The notes: generated from the letters alone by a model not told the origin. 64,000 bases of DNA from Branchiostoma belcheri (GCF_001625305.1 NW_017804032.1:1916941-1980940), one strand, 5' to 3'; numbered from the stretch's first letter, positions 37,823 to 49,944 are shown. Made by a program: numbers and translations.

Positions 37823-39430
37823 ATGCCTTGTGTTGTGCATATCTGTGACAATAGGAGTTCAACAGATATGATAACCGACCATCCCGTTTTGCCCTCACCC
37901 TTCAAGGCCTCAGCACTGACGATCATGATCATTCTCATCATCCTGGGGAACATCTTCAACATCTGTGTCCTTCTCTACAACAGTAATCTGAGGAACGTCA
38001 CTGGAAGGTCTGTATTCTTCTTATAAACTTTCTCTCTTTTATAAATATTGTTTTTATGGTCAGGTAGTAATCATGACAAATCTTAACTGTCGTTAGAATG
38101 ATTATTATTTATACTTATTTAGTCTCAAGTTATTTCAGGCTCTATGGCCCATTTTGACAAACGCATACACATAGACAAACACATCTAAAAATATCACTAA
38201 ATACGGACAAAACACCATCATAATTTACAATGTACAGTAACTATTTGTTGCCCATACATTACCGTGGAATTCGAAGCAAGCAAGCGCTCAAAGACTTTGT
38301 GATCAAAAAAAGCATTATTTTTCATAATTTGTTCCAATTTTCATGGCATTATCATACATTGTCGATACCTAAATCTCCCAACTTCTCTATAGTATATATA
38401 GGTTGTTACTTCCTAAACGAGGAAGCCTACATGGCAGAGAACTGAGATCAAAGGACAACTTCACACAGTTTAGCTGCAGGACGTCTAGGTTCAAGAATAG
38501 TGTTTTACCTTTTATTGTTGAGCTGCTGAACCATTCTTGATAAATCTTAATGTGTATCATGCCCCAATTCAGCCATGTAAGGCTGCAATGGCGTGTGTGT
38601 TGTATATAATGAATACACCAGTTCATTCATTCAATCTATATTACAGCTTTATGGTGGCCCTGTCGTGTGCCGATCTTGGTCTGGGTCTATTCGGCCTACC
38701 CTTCATGGTGAGACCGGCTATGGAGGGGAGGTGGGTGTACAGCAAGGCCAGCTGTGACTTCTGTGGATTCATCAGCACAACTCTGATTATAACATCAGTG
38801 TTGCTTCTATTTGACCTGAGTGTGGACAGGTACATCTGGATAGCCAAGCCAGTCAAGCACTACAAAATCATGACAGAGAAGAGGTGTGGAGTCATGATTG
38901 GTTCGTCGTGGGTGGTAGCGGCCGTGTATTCTGCAACGCCCTTCTTCGGGTGGGGCTCGTTTGTCTACAACTACAAGATGTGCACGTGCACGCTGGGAAT
39001 CTTCACGGACATTTACTTCGGAAGCGTCTTCTTTGTCATCTCTCTACCCCCGATATTTGTCATGTGTTTCCTGAATCTAATGATACTCCGAATAGCGAGA
39101 AAACAGTCTCGGACTATACGGCATTCTAACCAGGTACCTAGGACATTCCCTGTGACGTCATTCAAACCCGCAATGACTGTCGGGATAGTTGTGATAACAT
39201 GTGTGGTCTCACTACTACCTTTAATTTGCTCTTACACTTACTCGATGTTTACAGAATATGACCTGCCAGCTGACTTGGTTTTTGCATTTACATTTTTGTT
39301 GATATCAAATAGCTTCTGGAACTGTATCATATACTCTTCAACTAACGCCAGCTTTAGACAAGGGGCAAAGAAGTTCGTTCTAAGGGTAAAGAAAATGTTT
39401 CATGACCTTGTTCACTCATCAGAGTGTTGA
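37823..39430 (+). CDS. Class A GPCR, GPR21/GPR52-like orphan (receptor 1)
   Basis: Exon 1 is 37823-38007 and exon 2 is 38647-39430, joined in phase 2 (AG|C, Ser62); donor GTCTGT, acceptor ATATTACAG. The product is 322 residues with seven membrane helices. TM1 has GN in [14 protein letters not shown]2 has SCADLGLG, and TM3 ends DRY (122-124). The 3.25 and loop-2 cysteines are present (98 and 176), and TM5 has SLPPIF. Helix 7 reads NSFWNCIIYSSTN, with Cys288 where NPxxY has proline. Helix 6 has Leu251 where the toggle tryptophan normally sits (CVVSLLP), unlike receptors 2 and 3. The N-terminus is short, without a signal peptide. Met16 is an alternative start. A plausible AATAAA lies at 39564-39569. 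The ligand is unknown; the GPR21/52 resemblance rests on the helix-7 motif. Confidence 0.88.
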
Positions 39431-40038
39431 GGTAGCTTTCAAATTTGGATTTGTGTAAGCATAGACTAACGCAAACATGTCATAATCACGCACATTTGAA
39501 AGATGGTTGTTCAATATTTGTAGACTATTACGTTGCATGTATGCAATTAGTTCTGTGTAGAAAAATAAACACTGCAGAGCTGTTGTCGGTAGATGGCGTT
39601 GTTTAGCCATGGCGACTCTTGGAGGATGTTTGCCTTTTGCTGGTTATGTCTTTTATACACATAGCCGTCACAAGAGGCGTAGAAAGATCCATTGACCGAA
39701 CCAGATATCTCCATTCACGGCCTGACGATCAGTTTTCTGCCTGTCTCTTGATTTCCCACATTCTTAACTCACGGTCGGGGATCTTCAAATCCCCCTGAAT
39801 ACTCCATAACGCGACCTACTTGTGGCAAATCGTGTGCTTCACAGAACCAGGCCTCCATGTTGTTTACATGTTCAGTGATGCCTTCAGAGTAAAAGTAGCG
39901 TCGACGTCCACTTTGCGGCAAAATTAACGCAAACGGTCATTGCCATAGCATCACAATTTCCCCTCAATATAGAAAAATGTTAGCATGAAAGTTCATTTGA
40001 GTTGGTAAATTACATTATGAAAAATTTTTCTCCAACTC

Positions 40039-40088
40039 GAAATTTGACTCACCAGAAATTTTCGACTGAATCACTCAGTCTTCCTCAG
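40039..40088 (-). ncRNA. Hammerhead-like core
   Basis: Read on the minus strand: CTGAGGA (40088-40082), an extra A, then a perfect 6-bp stem GACTGA/TCAGTC with loop GTGAT (40080-40064), then GAAA (40063-40060), then stem III AATTT/AAATT. The core is intact, but flanking DNA does not form a clear stem I and the cleavage triplet is weak (UUU). Confidence 0.5.
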
Positions 40089-40876
40089 CTATATCTGACC
40101 CAAATAGCAAAATGTTATTATATTCATCGGAGAATTCTTTTATGGAAAAATTCTTTTTGAATCCAGGGAGAGGAAATACTATTCTAAAGCCTACTTTACA
40201 GCTGATAATCACTATCAGAGCAAATGTACGTTCAATATTGTATCACGGTATCACTAAGCACCAGGTAGCTAAACATTTGCCATTCAACAGTCATCTCTAG
40301 AAGTATTGACCCGACACTGAGTTATAAATAGCGAGTGCAAAGAAAGATCTATTATATCTGACATGTCCATGACATGGAAACATCCATCTTTTCAACGAGA
40401 CGACAAGTTTTCAAATCCCATCTTGTTTTTCTCCCAGCAGTGGTGTATATTTGCAGTACTAGTCGATCTCTATGACGTCCTAGGATGTAGATTGTATCTT
40501 GCTAAGGGCGCCACAGCGTCCATTTCGGAGAAAATTCTGAAACGCAATTTGGTTTTCCGTCACCTCTTGACACCCCTGCTCTGTGTAAGGTTCACAGATA
40601 CCCATATTTCAGCAGGATGGTACCCAGGGTCCTGACAAATTTCTAGTACGAAATCTGGTAGTGATACGATGGTATGTGATTTATCTGGTATATGTGGTAT
40701 GAGCAGGTTGGATCAATTTTGGATGTTTAACCATATTTGCTGGACTGAAAATGGATTTTCTGGGAATATGACTCTAAACCAGATCATGCTTCATTGAAAG
40801 GGAAACGAAGTAATATCGTATGGACAAAATAGAAATATTTTATACATGGCAGAGAGAAAACGTAAGAGATCTAGAG

Positions 40877-40903
40877 AATGAATGAATGAACGAATGAATG
40901 AAG
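40877..40903. repeat. (TGAA)n-type microsatellite
   Basis: About six ATGA/ACGA units with one interruption. Confidence 0.85.
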
Positions 40904-41121
40904 TCTGAGAGACTAAATGAAAGGTGAATGAGGGAATAGATTAGTGAGAGAGCTAAAAAGTTATAATAATTGAAATAATGATTTTCATCGATAATCGAAA
41001 GGCAAACTGAAATTCATAACTTATAGTCCTATAACGGTACCGTATCACTTAACAACCATAAATTCACCGCTGCGCCAATATTTACAACATAAGTCATTGA
41101 CGCAGTGCTAATAAGTAATAA

Positions 41122-41515
41122 GGCCACAGCAAGTAAATGTTATGGATGACATCCTCCACAGATTCCAAATCTAATGCGAGCGGGCGAAAGAAAAAACAAG
41201 GCGGGCCGAAAAAAACAAGGTTCTTACATTTTGAAATTTTGACTCAATCAGTGTACAAATGGTTTTGATTCAATGGTAACATCACATATCACTGCATCAA
41301 AGTAAGAAACAAAACATAAAATCAGAGCCCTGTCTTGTCTCCTCTCTTTATAGTTATCTGCCATCCACCTTCCGGCATGGCAACAGACATCTTGGCCTAT
41401 TTTCGCCATGGTGACCACTGTCAGAAGGCAACAAAATTTCTTGTTTTTTTTTCCAAAATCAGGCGAAAATTAATGCGCGCGCTGATGTCATCTATAAAAA
41501 TTACTTGCTGTGGCC
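41122..41515 (+). mobile_element. Harbinger-like MITE, GGCCACAGC subfamily (copy E)
   Basis: This is a 394-bp element. Its ends read GGCCACAGCAAGTAAATGTT continuing into ATGGATGACATCC, with perfect TAA duplications at 41119-41121 and 41516-41518. The interior matches copies F and G in reverse orientation. Confidence 0.93.
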
Positions 41516-42753
41516 TAAGTAGATGTTATTATGGTAAAGCGATTAGCGAGAAAGCGTTATTATGTGATTTTGTTATGTACACATACATGTAAAGCCGCTC
41601 AGCAAACAGTGCAAAATGCCTGATGACGTTATCTACTGAGAACACCTGGAATTGACAACACCTATCGCAAGCTTAAGAAAACATGGCGCAAGTAAATTCA
41701 ACATCAAATATCGCTTTGCGTCTTCCATTGCCGGCCGACTATGTAGCAGTCGCCTCTAGGGTGTACTTGTGTTATCGGAGAACTAGAGAAGGTATGCCTA
41801 ATGTCTGAGGTCACACTTCCCCTAACCCTAGCCTAAGTCTGAGATTTTGAGCAACCCGAGGCCACAGCCTTTGCTGTTTTACCTTGGATGTATGGCAATC
41901 GACCTAAACGGTCGAGAAGGGGCACGATAATTCAGTACTTTGCTTGTCTGAGCTTAAGGGAAAGTAAATAATGATAAAACGTTTTGATGAATACTTGTGA
42001 TCTAATCTGTTCCTCCGGACGAGATGCAGACCAATTGAGATGAATGTAGGTCAAACGTGAACGTCACCGCTGACAACCACATGATAAGGATGTGTTACGT
42101 CATATACGGCAGAGCTCTTAACATAAAAGCTTCGCCTTGAGCACCGTCACATGGCTACCATCAGTCATAAACACATCCTGGCTGTATCCATCCGTGTGGT
42201 CAACTATAATGAGGTTCTATCAGTGACACAGCGGGGCGAAGTCAGCTTCCCGGCAATCTTTTCAAGACTTACCGACTGCGAAGCGTGAGAATGAGCTTCC
42301 CCTGACCGAACATATCCAGCAACACGACGTTACACTGAGCTACAGGAGACTCTTACGTACAGCCTTCAAGATATGCTATCTGTTTTCTGAAGAGCCAGTC
42401 TTTGTATTTGTTTTACTATCGAGTAGAGCGGACACTTCGTCACTCTTCCCTAATAGTGTGTTTAGTTCCCTCTCTTATCTTCCGGAAGTTTCCGACCTTT
42501 GAGTCAGAGGTCTATTTTTGTTCAGTCGGGAAGTCGGTCGTGTGACAACGCTGAACAGCATAGTGCCAGAGACTGACAAGCTAGGCCAAGAGCGTGCGCA
42601 GAGCTGCAACCTGTAGGAAGAACAGGGAGAATTTTCCAATTTCCTTCTTCGCGGCGGGCGGCTGCCTTTACCCAACAGCTGTCGAAGACCTTAGGATCAG
42701 TCGCTCGCGGTTTTATTTGAAGAAATCCTACGAGAACACCAAACTCCAAAGTC

Positions 42754-42973
42754 ATGAACGATTCAGCGGACGGCAACAATGACGATTTTTACCGCGCGGG
42801 AGCCTCGCCCTACAAGGCGGTACTGATGGGCATCATCAGCGGGCTGATCATCCTCGGGAACATCTTCAACATCGCCGTCATTCTCTACAACGAGAACCTT
42901 AGGACGGTGTCTGGCAGGTAAGACATAGTTTGGAAAGGATTCAGATACTTGTGATGCCTTTAAGTGTGTGTGC

Positions 42974-43027
<54 letters not shown>

Positions 43028-45250
43028 ATGTGTGTGTGTGCGTGCGTGCGTGCGTGTGTGTGTGTGTGTGTGTGCGTGCGTGTGTGTGTGTGTCCCTCTT
43101 TCTTTCTCTCTCTCTCTCTCTCTCTCTGTGTGTTTGTGTGTGTGTTTGTCTGCCTGTGTGTCTGTGTGTAGAATGCGTGCATGTGACCTGGCCAGACAAC
43201 AGCACGCAACAATCATCCTATAGCTAAGCTAAATGCATATGATTCCATGTTTCAACAATGTCATGTAATTATCAGCGAGGGTAACGTCGTTAACAATGTC
43301 AGTGATTCAATAGTAGAAGTCACGGATTGTAAAGCCAAAGATTATTTGATTGAAAGATAGCTGCGTTCCATTTTCTTCCGCGGTCTAGGTTTGTGATGTA
43401 TATCTCATGAATACAAATTGACTCATTCATCTGTTGGAAATTTTCAAAAAGCTATATTTTGTTGCATTGGTTCGTAATGGGCTGTTATTTACGTACACAT
43501 GCTACTGCTATTATATGATTTCGCTTAGCATGGCTACGAACAAAGTCAAGAATTGCTCGTTTGGTTTTCTTTCATCTCTGTGAGAGTGATTGAGAAACTT
43601 AACGATTGTATAATCATTGTGTTGTCTATTTGCTATGAGAATGCTCTGTTTTTACCGTCTAGCTCTAGGTACTTTCAATGTATAATTTCCACACAAGTAG
43701 TATCTATTTTATGTGTCTGTTCTGCGTCATTGGTGCCCAAGTACAAGATGTAGACATAGCTAAGTACTAAGAACGGTGGTGATAAAATCTTTTACATGGC
43801 TTCCCTGAGTGCCCAGTAACGATCGGTATCTGAAAAGGGCGCAAATGGCTATCACTGAAATTGGGACTTCAAAGTGGCACACAGCTCACAAAGTCTCCCT
43901 TAAGACCGTTTTAATGTTTCGCACATGGTAAGAGACACGTTGAGGCCATGCCACAGTTTGCTTTGGGTCTGTTTGGATTCAAGACCGCTTTTAGCTTCGA
44001 TCGTGACTAAAATGGCAAGCTAAAGCCCTCAAGATTGTATTGCAAGAAAGTATTGTGTGTCCTGTTCTCATGCCCTATGGCTATTGAACAAAATGAGAAG
44101 CTAATTGTTTTCCAGACTGTTTCCTAACTTCTTTGTGAATATACAGCCATTGTAGTCTAAACGTTATATGATTTATATTGATAAAATGACCAAATCATAG
44201 TATGCCACGAATAAATGGGGCTCTTTCGTCATTCATATTTACTACCTTTACATAACCCAACGCCATTGAATTGTAAATCACGGCCGAATCGATTACAAAA
44301 GGTTTAAAAAAGCAGTCCCTGTTCGCGACCTCTCGCCCGGTTCATAGCAATAAGTGTAGATCACAGGACTATCTACGGCTTATCTAACGTGTGCTTCATC
44401 TCTCCGTAGTTTTATGGTGGCCCTGGCCAGCGCCGATCTCGGTCTTGGCATCTTCGTGGTCCCGTTTACCGTCCAGACTACCCTGGAGGGCGTGTGGACC
44501 TACCCGGATAGAGTGTGCCAGTATGTCGGCTTCATGTCTTCAACCTTCACCCTCTCATCGATCTTCCTCCTCATGGACCTCAGCATCGACAGATATGTTT
44601 CCATCGCCAAGCCTATAGAATACTACAGCGTAATGACCAACCGTAAATGCATATTTATGATCCTCAAGTCTTGGCTGGCAGCCTCTGTGTACTCTATGGG
44701 ACCTTTTCTAGGCTGGGGGCGTTACGGGTACAGCTATAAGATGTACATCTGCACACTTGACATCTTCTCTAACACTTCGTTTGGCATAGTTGTGTTTGTC
44801 CTTGTTATTCCACCCTTCATTATCATGTTTATTCTCAACATTAAAATTTTCATCATCGCTAGAAATCACGCTAAGCAGCTTTACCATATCCGAGGTAGTC
44901 AGGGCCAGGTCACTAACCATTACCCCATTACTGCCATCAAAGCAGCCAAAACAGTTGCCATCGTCATCGCGACATTTGCTATATCGTGGATCCCTATGGT
45001 TACTGCATACGCCTACAGTGTGTTTGCCAACCACCGTCTGGCACCTAACCTATCCTTCTCCTTCATGTATCTCGCTGTTGCCAACAGTTTCTGGAATTGT
45101 GTCATCTACTCCACAACAAACTTGAAGTTTCGCCTAGGAGCTCGCAAGCTCGTCCTAAAAATCAAGAAGAAAATGTTTCCTAGAACATCTTCTGTTCAGA
45201 ACTTGAAAATAGAACGGTCCATCACCATGTACTCTATATCAACAGTGTAG
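42754..45250 (+). CDS. Class A GPCR, GPR21/GPR52-like orphan (receptor 2)
   Basis: Exon 1 is 42754-42917 and exon 2 is 44410-45250, joined in phase 2 (AG|T, Ser55); donor GTAAGA, acceptor CTCTCCGTAG. The product is 334 residues. Asn2 (NDS) is a possible glycosylation site. TM1 contains [18 protein letters not shown]2 has SADLGLG, with Ser instead of the Cys of its paralogues. DRY is at 115-117. The conserved disulphide cysteines are 91 and 169. Helix 6 has FAISWIP with Trp248. Helix 7 reads [13 protein letters not shown] with Cys285 replacing the NPxxY proline. The C-terminus ends ISTV, a class I PDZ-ligand pattern not shared by the other two. The 1.49-kb intron holds a long CT/GT microsatellite 47 bases from the donor. 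AATAAA at 46026-46031 may end the transcript. Confidence 0.92.
42962..43172. repeat. (CT)n(GT)n compound microsatellite in receptor 2 intron
   Basis: Two blocks of CT repeat, each followed by GT/GC repeat, lie just inside the intron donor. They generate several spurious Cys/Val/Ser/Leu-rich frames on both strands. Confidence 0.97.
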
Positions 45251-46025
45251 AAATATTACTGTTATTGTACGCAGTTCGTCTCAAAACTAAATATGTATAT
45301 TACCAGTGACTAATCATACCCTACTATAATGTGGGAAAAGTACCATTTCCAGGTAACAGAATAGTCATCGTAAAATTTCCGAAGCTTCTTGCAAAAATGA
45401 TGTAAAGCAGTGAGTGTCTATTCTGATATCATATAATTTGTAGTAGAATTAGTATTGCGAAAAGAAAAACACATAATATAGAAATTAAGTGTGTGTCAAG
45501 CTGATTGCAGCAAAGGCTCAGTAATGCAGCTAATTATTTACACGTTCAACCATCATTCGCAGGAAAAAAAATCAAACATATACCCATTAACATCACGCTA
45601 ACGCCATGTTTTCCATCGGTAATGGTTTTATGATAATGAGCAATGGCAATCATTAGTTCCACTAGTAAATAGTGCGTGTAATGCTTTGTAAACTGTATAC
45701 ATTATTCGTCTTCTAAAATGAATCAAAAGTATAAAGGTGACAATGTAAATGTGATGTTATTTAATATTAATGCAATCATTCGAATGTATATATATATGTG
45801 AAATATGTACAGACATTCAATATCCAATACCACTGTCGTATATTGTGAGGGAACGATTGCCCAATCGCTATCGAGTATGTTAATTAAAAACCCAAAACAT
45901 TAATAACGTGTGTCAGCTAATGTATACAACAAATGATATTGATTGTTACGATTGCTCATACTAGATATTGTTACGTAATGGTCCGGTGTTGTCTGTCATT
46001 GGGTGTAGTAAACTAATTGTTGTAG

Positions 46026-46031
46026 AATAAA
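46026..46031 (+). terminator. Candidate polyadenylation signal of receptor 2
   Basis: AATAAA lies 776 bases after the stop codon, followed within 10 bases by a TTTG-rich run. It would imply a long 3' UTR. Confidence 0.4.
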
Positions 46032-46389
46032 GTTTGACAAAAAATCCACATTAGTGTCCATACATAAATTTTGGCTTGCTTAGTCTTTACCTCTTCTACT
46101 CTATCAGAACAAAGCGATCGACTTACATTGTTTTCGTTTTCAATTGAAATAGCCACATAACATGTAGAGAATTCACTTGTATATAAGAACCAAAAACACT
46201 AAAGTAGAAACTTTGTTCAAATCAAACCCATGTGATCTTTAGCATCAACATCTTATATATAACATGTTAAAAGTAGCACAAAGTTGTTTGCACAGAAATC
46301 TCCCGATAACTAATAAATGATTCAATCACATGCTATCACTGCTTGTGGATGTTAAAAAACCTCAACATGTTAGGGTAAAATATGACAAA

Positions 46390-46680
46390 AACTAGAGAAG
46401 TAACATTTGCAAAGCAAATGCATAATATTTACCTTCAGACATGGTCTGCCCTGTTAATTTTTACTCAAACACATTCATATACATGTACTGCTAGTGTATG
46501 GTGACAGGAGCAGAGCAGACCATGAAATTGCAACATTATGTAACCCAACACCAGTCACCATGGTGACAGACGTCAACAAATAATGTCATTGGCCAGGTCA
46601 GAGGTTAGTGTTTGGAACAGAAGAGGAGGAGGAAAAAAGTGAGTAAAAACAATATGTTTTCCTTCGGTAAACACAATAAA
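46390..46680 (-). repeat. Dispersed repeat, copy 2 (inverted relative to 18.06 kb)
   Basis: Its complement matches 18060-18335 along its length, with an internal insertion of about 25-30 bases. CATTTGCAAAGCAAATGC near the left end is a near palindrome. The boundaries are estimated. Confidence 0.8.
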
Positions 46681-47050
46681 CCTCTTTCAACAGTTCACTA
46701 CGACACAACCCCGCTAGGAAGAAAAATATAGGAGCCAAAAGACGTATTGAATTGAATGTAAAGTATTGATTTGACGTCTATAAATATCAGATAGGATGTG
46801 CCCTGCCCGCTGCAGTTGGTTAGTCCCTTAACGACGATATACTGCCGTGTGTTATTCCCGTCTACTCATGGCCAGGCTGTTAACTCACATTGACCGGATG
46901 AGGCCAATTGCAATATCGGAAAAGTCCAGGGCGTGGCGATGTAGGAACTAACTCTCTTTATTCTCTTTATTCCGATACCATTGAGCCAAAAAGCTAATCT
47001 TCCAGGTTTCATTCGAAAAAAATACACACAACAAATAGCATTGTTAAAAC

Positions 47051-47184
47051 ACACACATAAAACACAAAAGAGATTTACACTATATACAAATAAAGGGAAG
47101 TTAAGCTACAAACTAACACACACATAAAACACAAAAGAGATTTACACTATATACAAATAAAGGGAAGTTAAGCTACAAACTAAT
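47051..47184. repeat. Perfect 67-bp tandem duplication
   Basis: ACACACATAAAACACAAAAG through GTTAAGCTACAAACTAA occurs twice, apparently without any difference, so it is recent or an assembly effect. Confidence 0.95.
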
Positions 47185-48715
47185 CACAGAAGTCACACTG
47201 TATGGTTGGCGGATAGTTTTCTTGAAGTTAGATGTGCTGATAAGTGTTTTGATTTGTAATGGTAATTTGTTCTAGAGGTAAATTGCCCTGTACTGAAAGG
47301 TTTTCTTTTTGCTGTTTGTTTTCGGCTTTGGTTGCCTAAAACTGTTAGAAGTTGAGAATCTGGTTGAATACTTGTGAAGTATAAGGCATATATCGTGAGA
47401 TATGCTTTCATCACAAATAGGTTAATAGAAGTAGATTTTCTAATAAAAATACATTGCATGATCTTTCAGTCCTCCGAGAATGTAAACCAGTGTGTCCGAT
47501 ACTTCTGAAAGAAAATGGCTTTTTATATCTATTTTTGAAATCTATACAATGTCATGATACAGAAGAAGGAATGTTCAAACGCTTCATTAGCCTTCGCTAA
47601 TAGGCTTTTTTTTATCAAGAATAAAATGTGCCACCTATTGGGACTTAGAGAACACACAGAGTAAAACATGTTCTTTGATCTTAACGCAATGCATCTGATC
47701 AAAGCGTAGTCAATGAATCACACCCCCTTCTGTAAGAGGTACTTAATTAACCATCAGCTCATTAGCTGTGGCGTTCCTGGTACAGGAGTAAATTGGAAAC
47801 CAGTCTTCGCGGATGGCCAATTTGAGAGTCATCAAACGACTCGTCATTGGCTATTATTAACGGTTGCTAAATCTGGATGTTGGGATCGCTCAATGACAGA
47901 GTTTGTGATTTGGTTGAGTTCGGTACGCTTCCATAGCCTCAATGTGGGAGCAAGAGTTCAACCATAACTATAGTATGTACCATCCTTTCCTGAATGTGTT
48001 GGTATTATAAACTGGCAAAGAAAACATCGACAAAAAATCGATTATTTCAGGCTTCCAGTAATTACGCAAATATGCAGTTCCCGGCTTCCTAAATTCCCCC
48101 ATGTCAATTCCTGTAATTCCTGCCAGATTCTGAGATCTTGAGCCTCATCTCATTCTGCCTGTCAATCTTCCCTTCCCACGTGCTTTCAACCCACTCTATC
48201 AGGGCAAACTGATACACAAACCCACAGATCATTCCCCCCTCAAAAAAATACCTCCAGATTCCAATGTAACAAAAATAAGGATTGGTGAAATTTGGACCTC
48301 TTTTAACTAAATATTTGCCGAATGAAAAAAAAATCTGACGGTGAACTAGGTGACAGATGAAGGAAGCAATGATCGACCTTTTCCCGTACTAACCGCGAGG
48401 TACATGGTGGGACACGTTTATCAGTCTTTTTCTTCGTGTTTTATGAATCCCATTCCAGCGGATCCTTGGTGAACCTCGACTAATGGAACCATTTACCACG
48501 CTGCACCTCAGCATAAGACCTTCATCATCCATGAATTAAAATGAAGCGCACGAATAAGCCCGTTCCACTGTGTCAGGTATCCTTTATAATTCAACAATAA
48601 CCCGGGAGTACATCTATTCTGTCTTAAACAGAAAACTGATGCAGAGAAGAACACTATCCTGAGGTGCAAGTCTGAACACAAGATCCTGAAATGTATATTA
48701 ACATCATCAAGCAAT

Positions 48716-48828
48716 GAAACAAGATTGAATTACAATTGCCAACACAAAAATTTGGACTCACCTAAATTTTCGACTGTACAACTCCAGTCTTTGTCAAGGA
48801 GTGAGCAATTGCAGTTCAATCTTGTTTC
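48716..48828 (-). ncRNA. Fold-back element with hammerhead topology (long stem I), decayed core
   Basis: The arms 48716-48740 and 48805-48828 are inverted copies (GAAACAAGATTGAA.T.CAATTGC) and would form a long stem I. Inside, on the minus strand: TTGACAA (48797-48791, decayed CUGANGA), an extra A, stem GACTG/CAGTC, GAAA (48771-48768) and stem III AATTT/AAATT (48767-48749). All three hammerhead helices are in the expected order, closed by stem I (type I). The C-to-T and G-to-A changes in the core should abolish cleavage. Confidence 0.55.
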
Positions 48829-48829
48829 A

Positions 48830-49730
48830 TGAGGACTTCTACCAACACAGATTAACTTTCAAGATATCATCAAGCAATTATGATATCCATTCACTACACC
48901 AAACCTCTTTAAGCACACTTAATAATGCATAAAGGCTCCTTACCTGTACCTTTACGCGTACTTTAAGACGTGCTTAAAGACAGGGGTATTGCAAAGAAAC
49001 AAAGGAACATGTTTAGACATAATTGAGAGACAGTCCTGTCATCATGAAACGTTTACAGCTTCTTGACCAAAGATTTGGACATTGTCAAAGTGCCCTGTAC
49101 GGCGTGAAGGATTAGGTGTGCGCTGACCTTCCTGATCCTAGACCCTGATAGATGGCCGTGACTCCTGACCACCATCACTGCATCATCTAAATTTTTCAGG
49201 CTGGAATGGCGCTGCCATTACGGTCACGTTTCACGGGTGCTACATCACACAGACTGCAACCTGAAGCGGAAACGTAGATGAGCCCCCCTTTTTTTCGCGC
49301 CATTTAATCCGAATTCTTACCTCCCACCGACAAAGGTAAATGGGATTCGATTTGCTCTGCGTACCTTAGATTGCAGCTTACAAATCTGTCTTCAGTTCTT
49401 GGAATCTAAAGCTAAATGGTGATTTGTATGAAATATGGACTGTGGTTTGAAATAGCAGAAGGCATCATGGTAGAGTACTCTTGAAATAGCCAGGAGGTGC
49501 ATGTTTTCGTCTTTCATCATAAATGTACAGTTCGAAGAAGGCAAATATACACAAAGGATGGTGAAGTTTGTTGACTGCACTTTAAAAAGTATGCTTGAAT
49601 TTTACAATTCATTTGTGCTGCTTACTGACAACCTGCTTCATTTCTTTAAACACCTGTCTAAACAAATGGGGAGCATTTTGCGATTTTACAAAAAATGAGT
49701 TTACCACCTTCAACGTTCCCAAGTACTTTG
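48830..49730. other. Intergenic, no recognised feature
   Basis: Mixed-composition DNA without coding or repeat signals that I can support. Confidence 0.4.
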
Positions 49731-49731
49731 G

Positions 49732-49940
49732 TGGAATGTGGCTTAACTGCAGAGAGCTCGACCCAGAACCAAGAGGTCTCGAGTTCGAGTACTGACATGC
49801 CACCGACCTTGTGCCCTTGGGAAAGGCACTTTACGCGACTTTCCTCACTTAACTCAAGACTATAGTCAAGTGAAAATGAGTACTGTCCTGTCCTGTACTT
49901 GTCCTCTCTGTTGGTGGAGACATAAAATAAGTTGAAAATC
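49732..49940 (+). mobile_element. tRNA-derived SINE
   Basis: The head (49732-49802) is tRNA-sized. An A box TGGCTTAACTG starts at tRNA position 8, a B-box-like AGTTCGAGTAC is present, and the end segments TGGAATG and CATGCCA pair with one mismatch. The body continues with CCTTGGGAAAGGCACTTTAC and TTTCCTCACTTAAC, a segment of the kind found in SINE central domains. The tail is not a clear poly-A, and the 3' boundary is estimated. RNA polymerase III would drive it if intact; the decayed T arm suggests an old copy. Confidence 0.8.
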
Positions 49941-49944
49941 TTGA

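Larger units (their letters stand above)
39431..42750. other. Intergenic between receptors 1 and 2
   Basis: It contains the receptor 1 polyadenylation signal, a hammerhead-like motif near 40.06 kb, a short TGAA/CGAA microsatellite at 40877-40903 and MITE copy E. No other gene is supported. Confidence 0.5.
45255..48710. other. Intergenic, 3' flank of receptor 2
   Basis: It contains the receptor 2 3' UTR and probable polyadenylation signal at 46026, the second copy of the 18-kb dispersed repeat and a perfect 67-bp tandem duplication. No other gene is supported. Confidence 0.5.

Noticed and set aside
42763-43227. Several overlapping 60-150-codon frames on both strands rich in Cys/Val, Ser/Leu or Thr/His/Arg/Glu
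   Set aside because: They are translations of the CT/GT microsatellite in the receptor 2 intron.
49732-49802. A functional tRNA gene
   Set aside because: The T arm does not pair and a SINE body follows directly. It is a SINE head.
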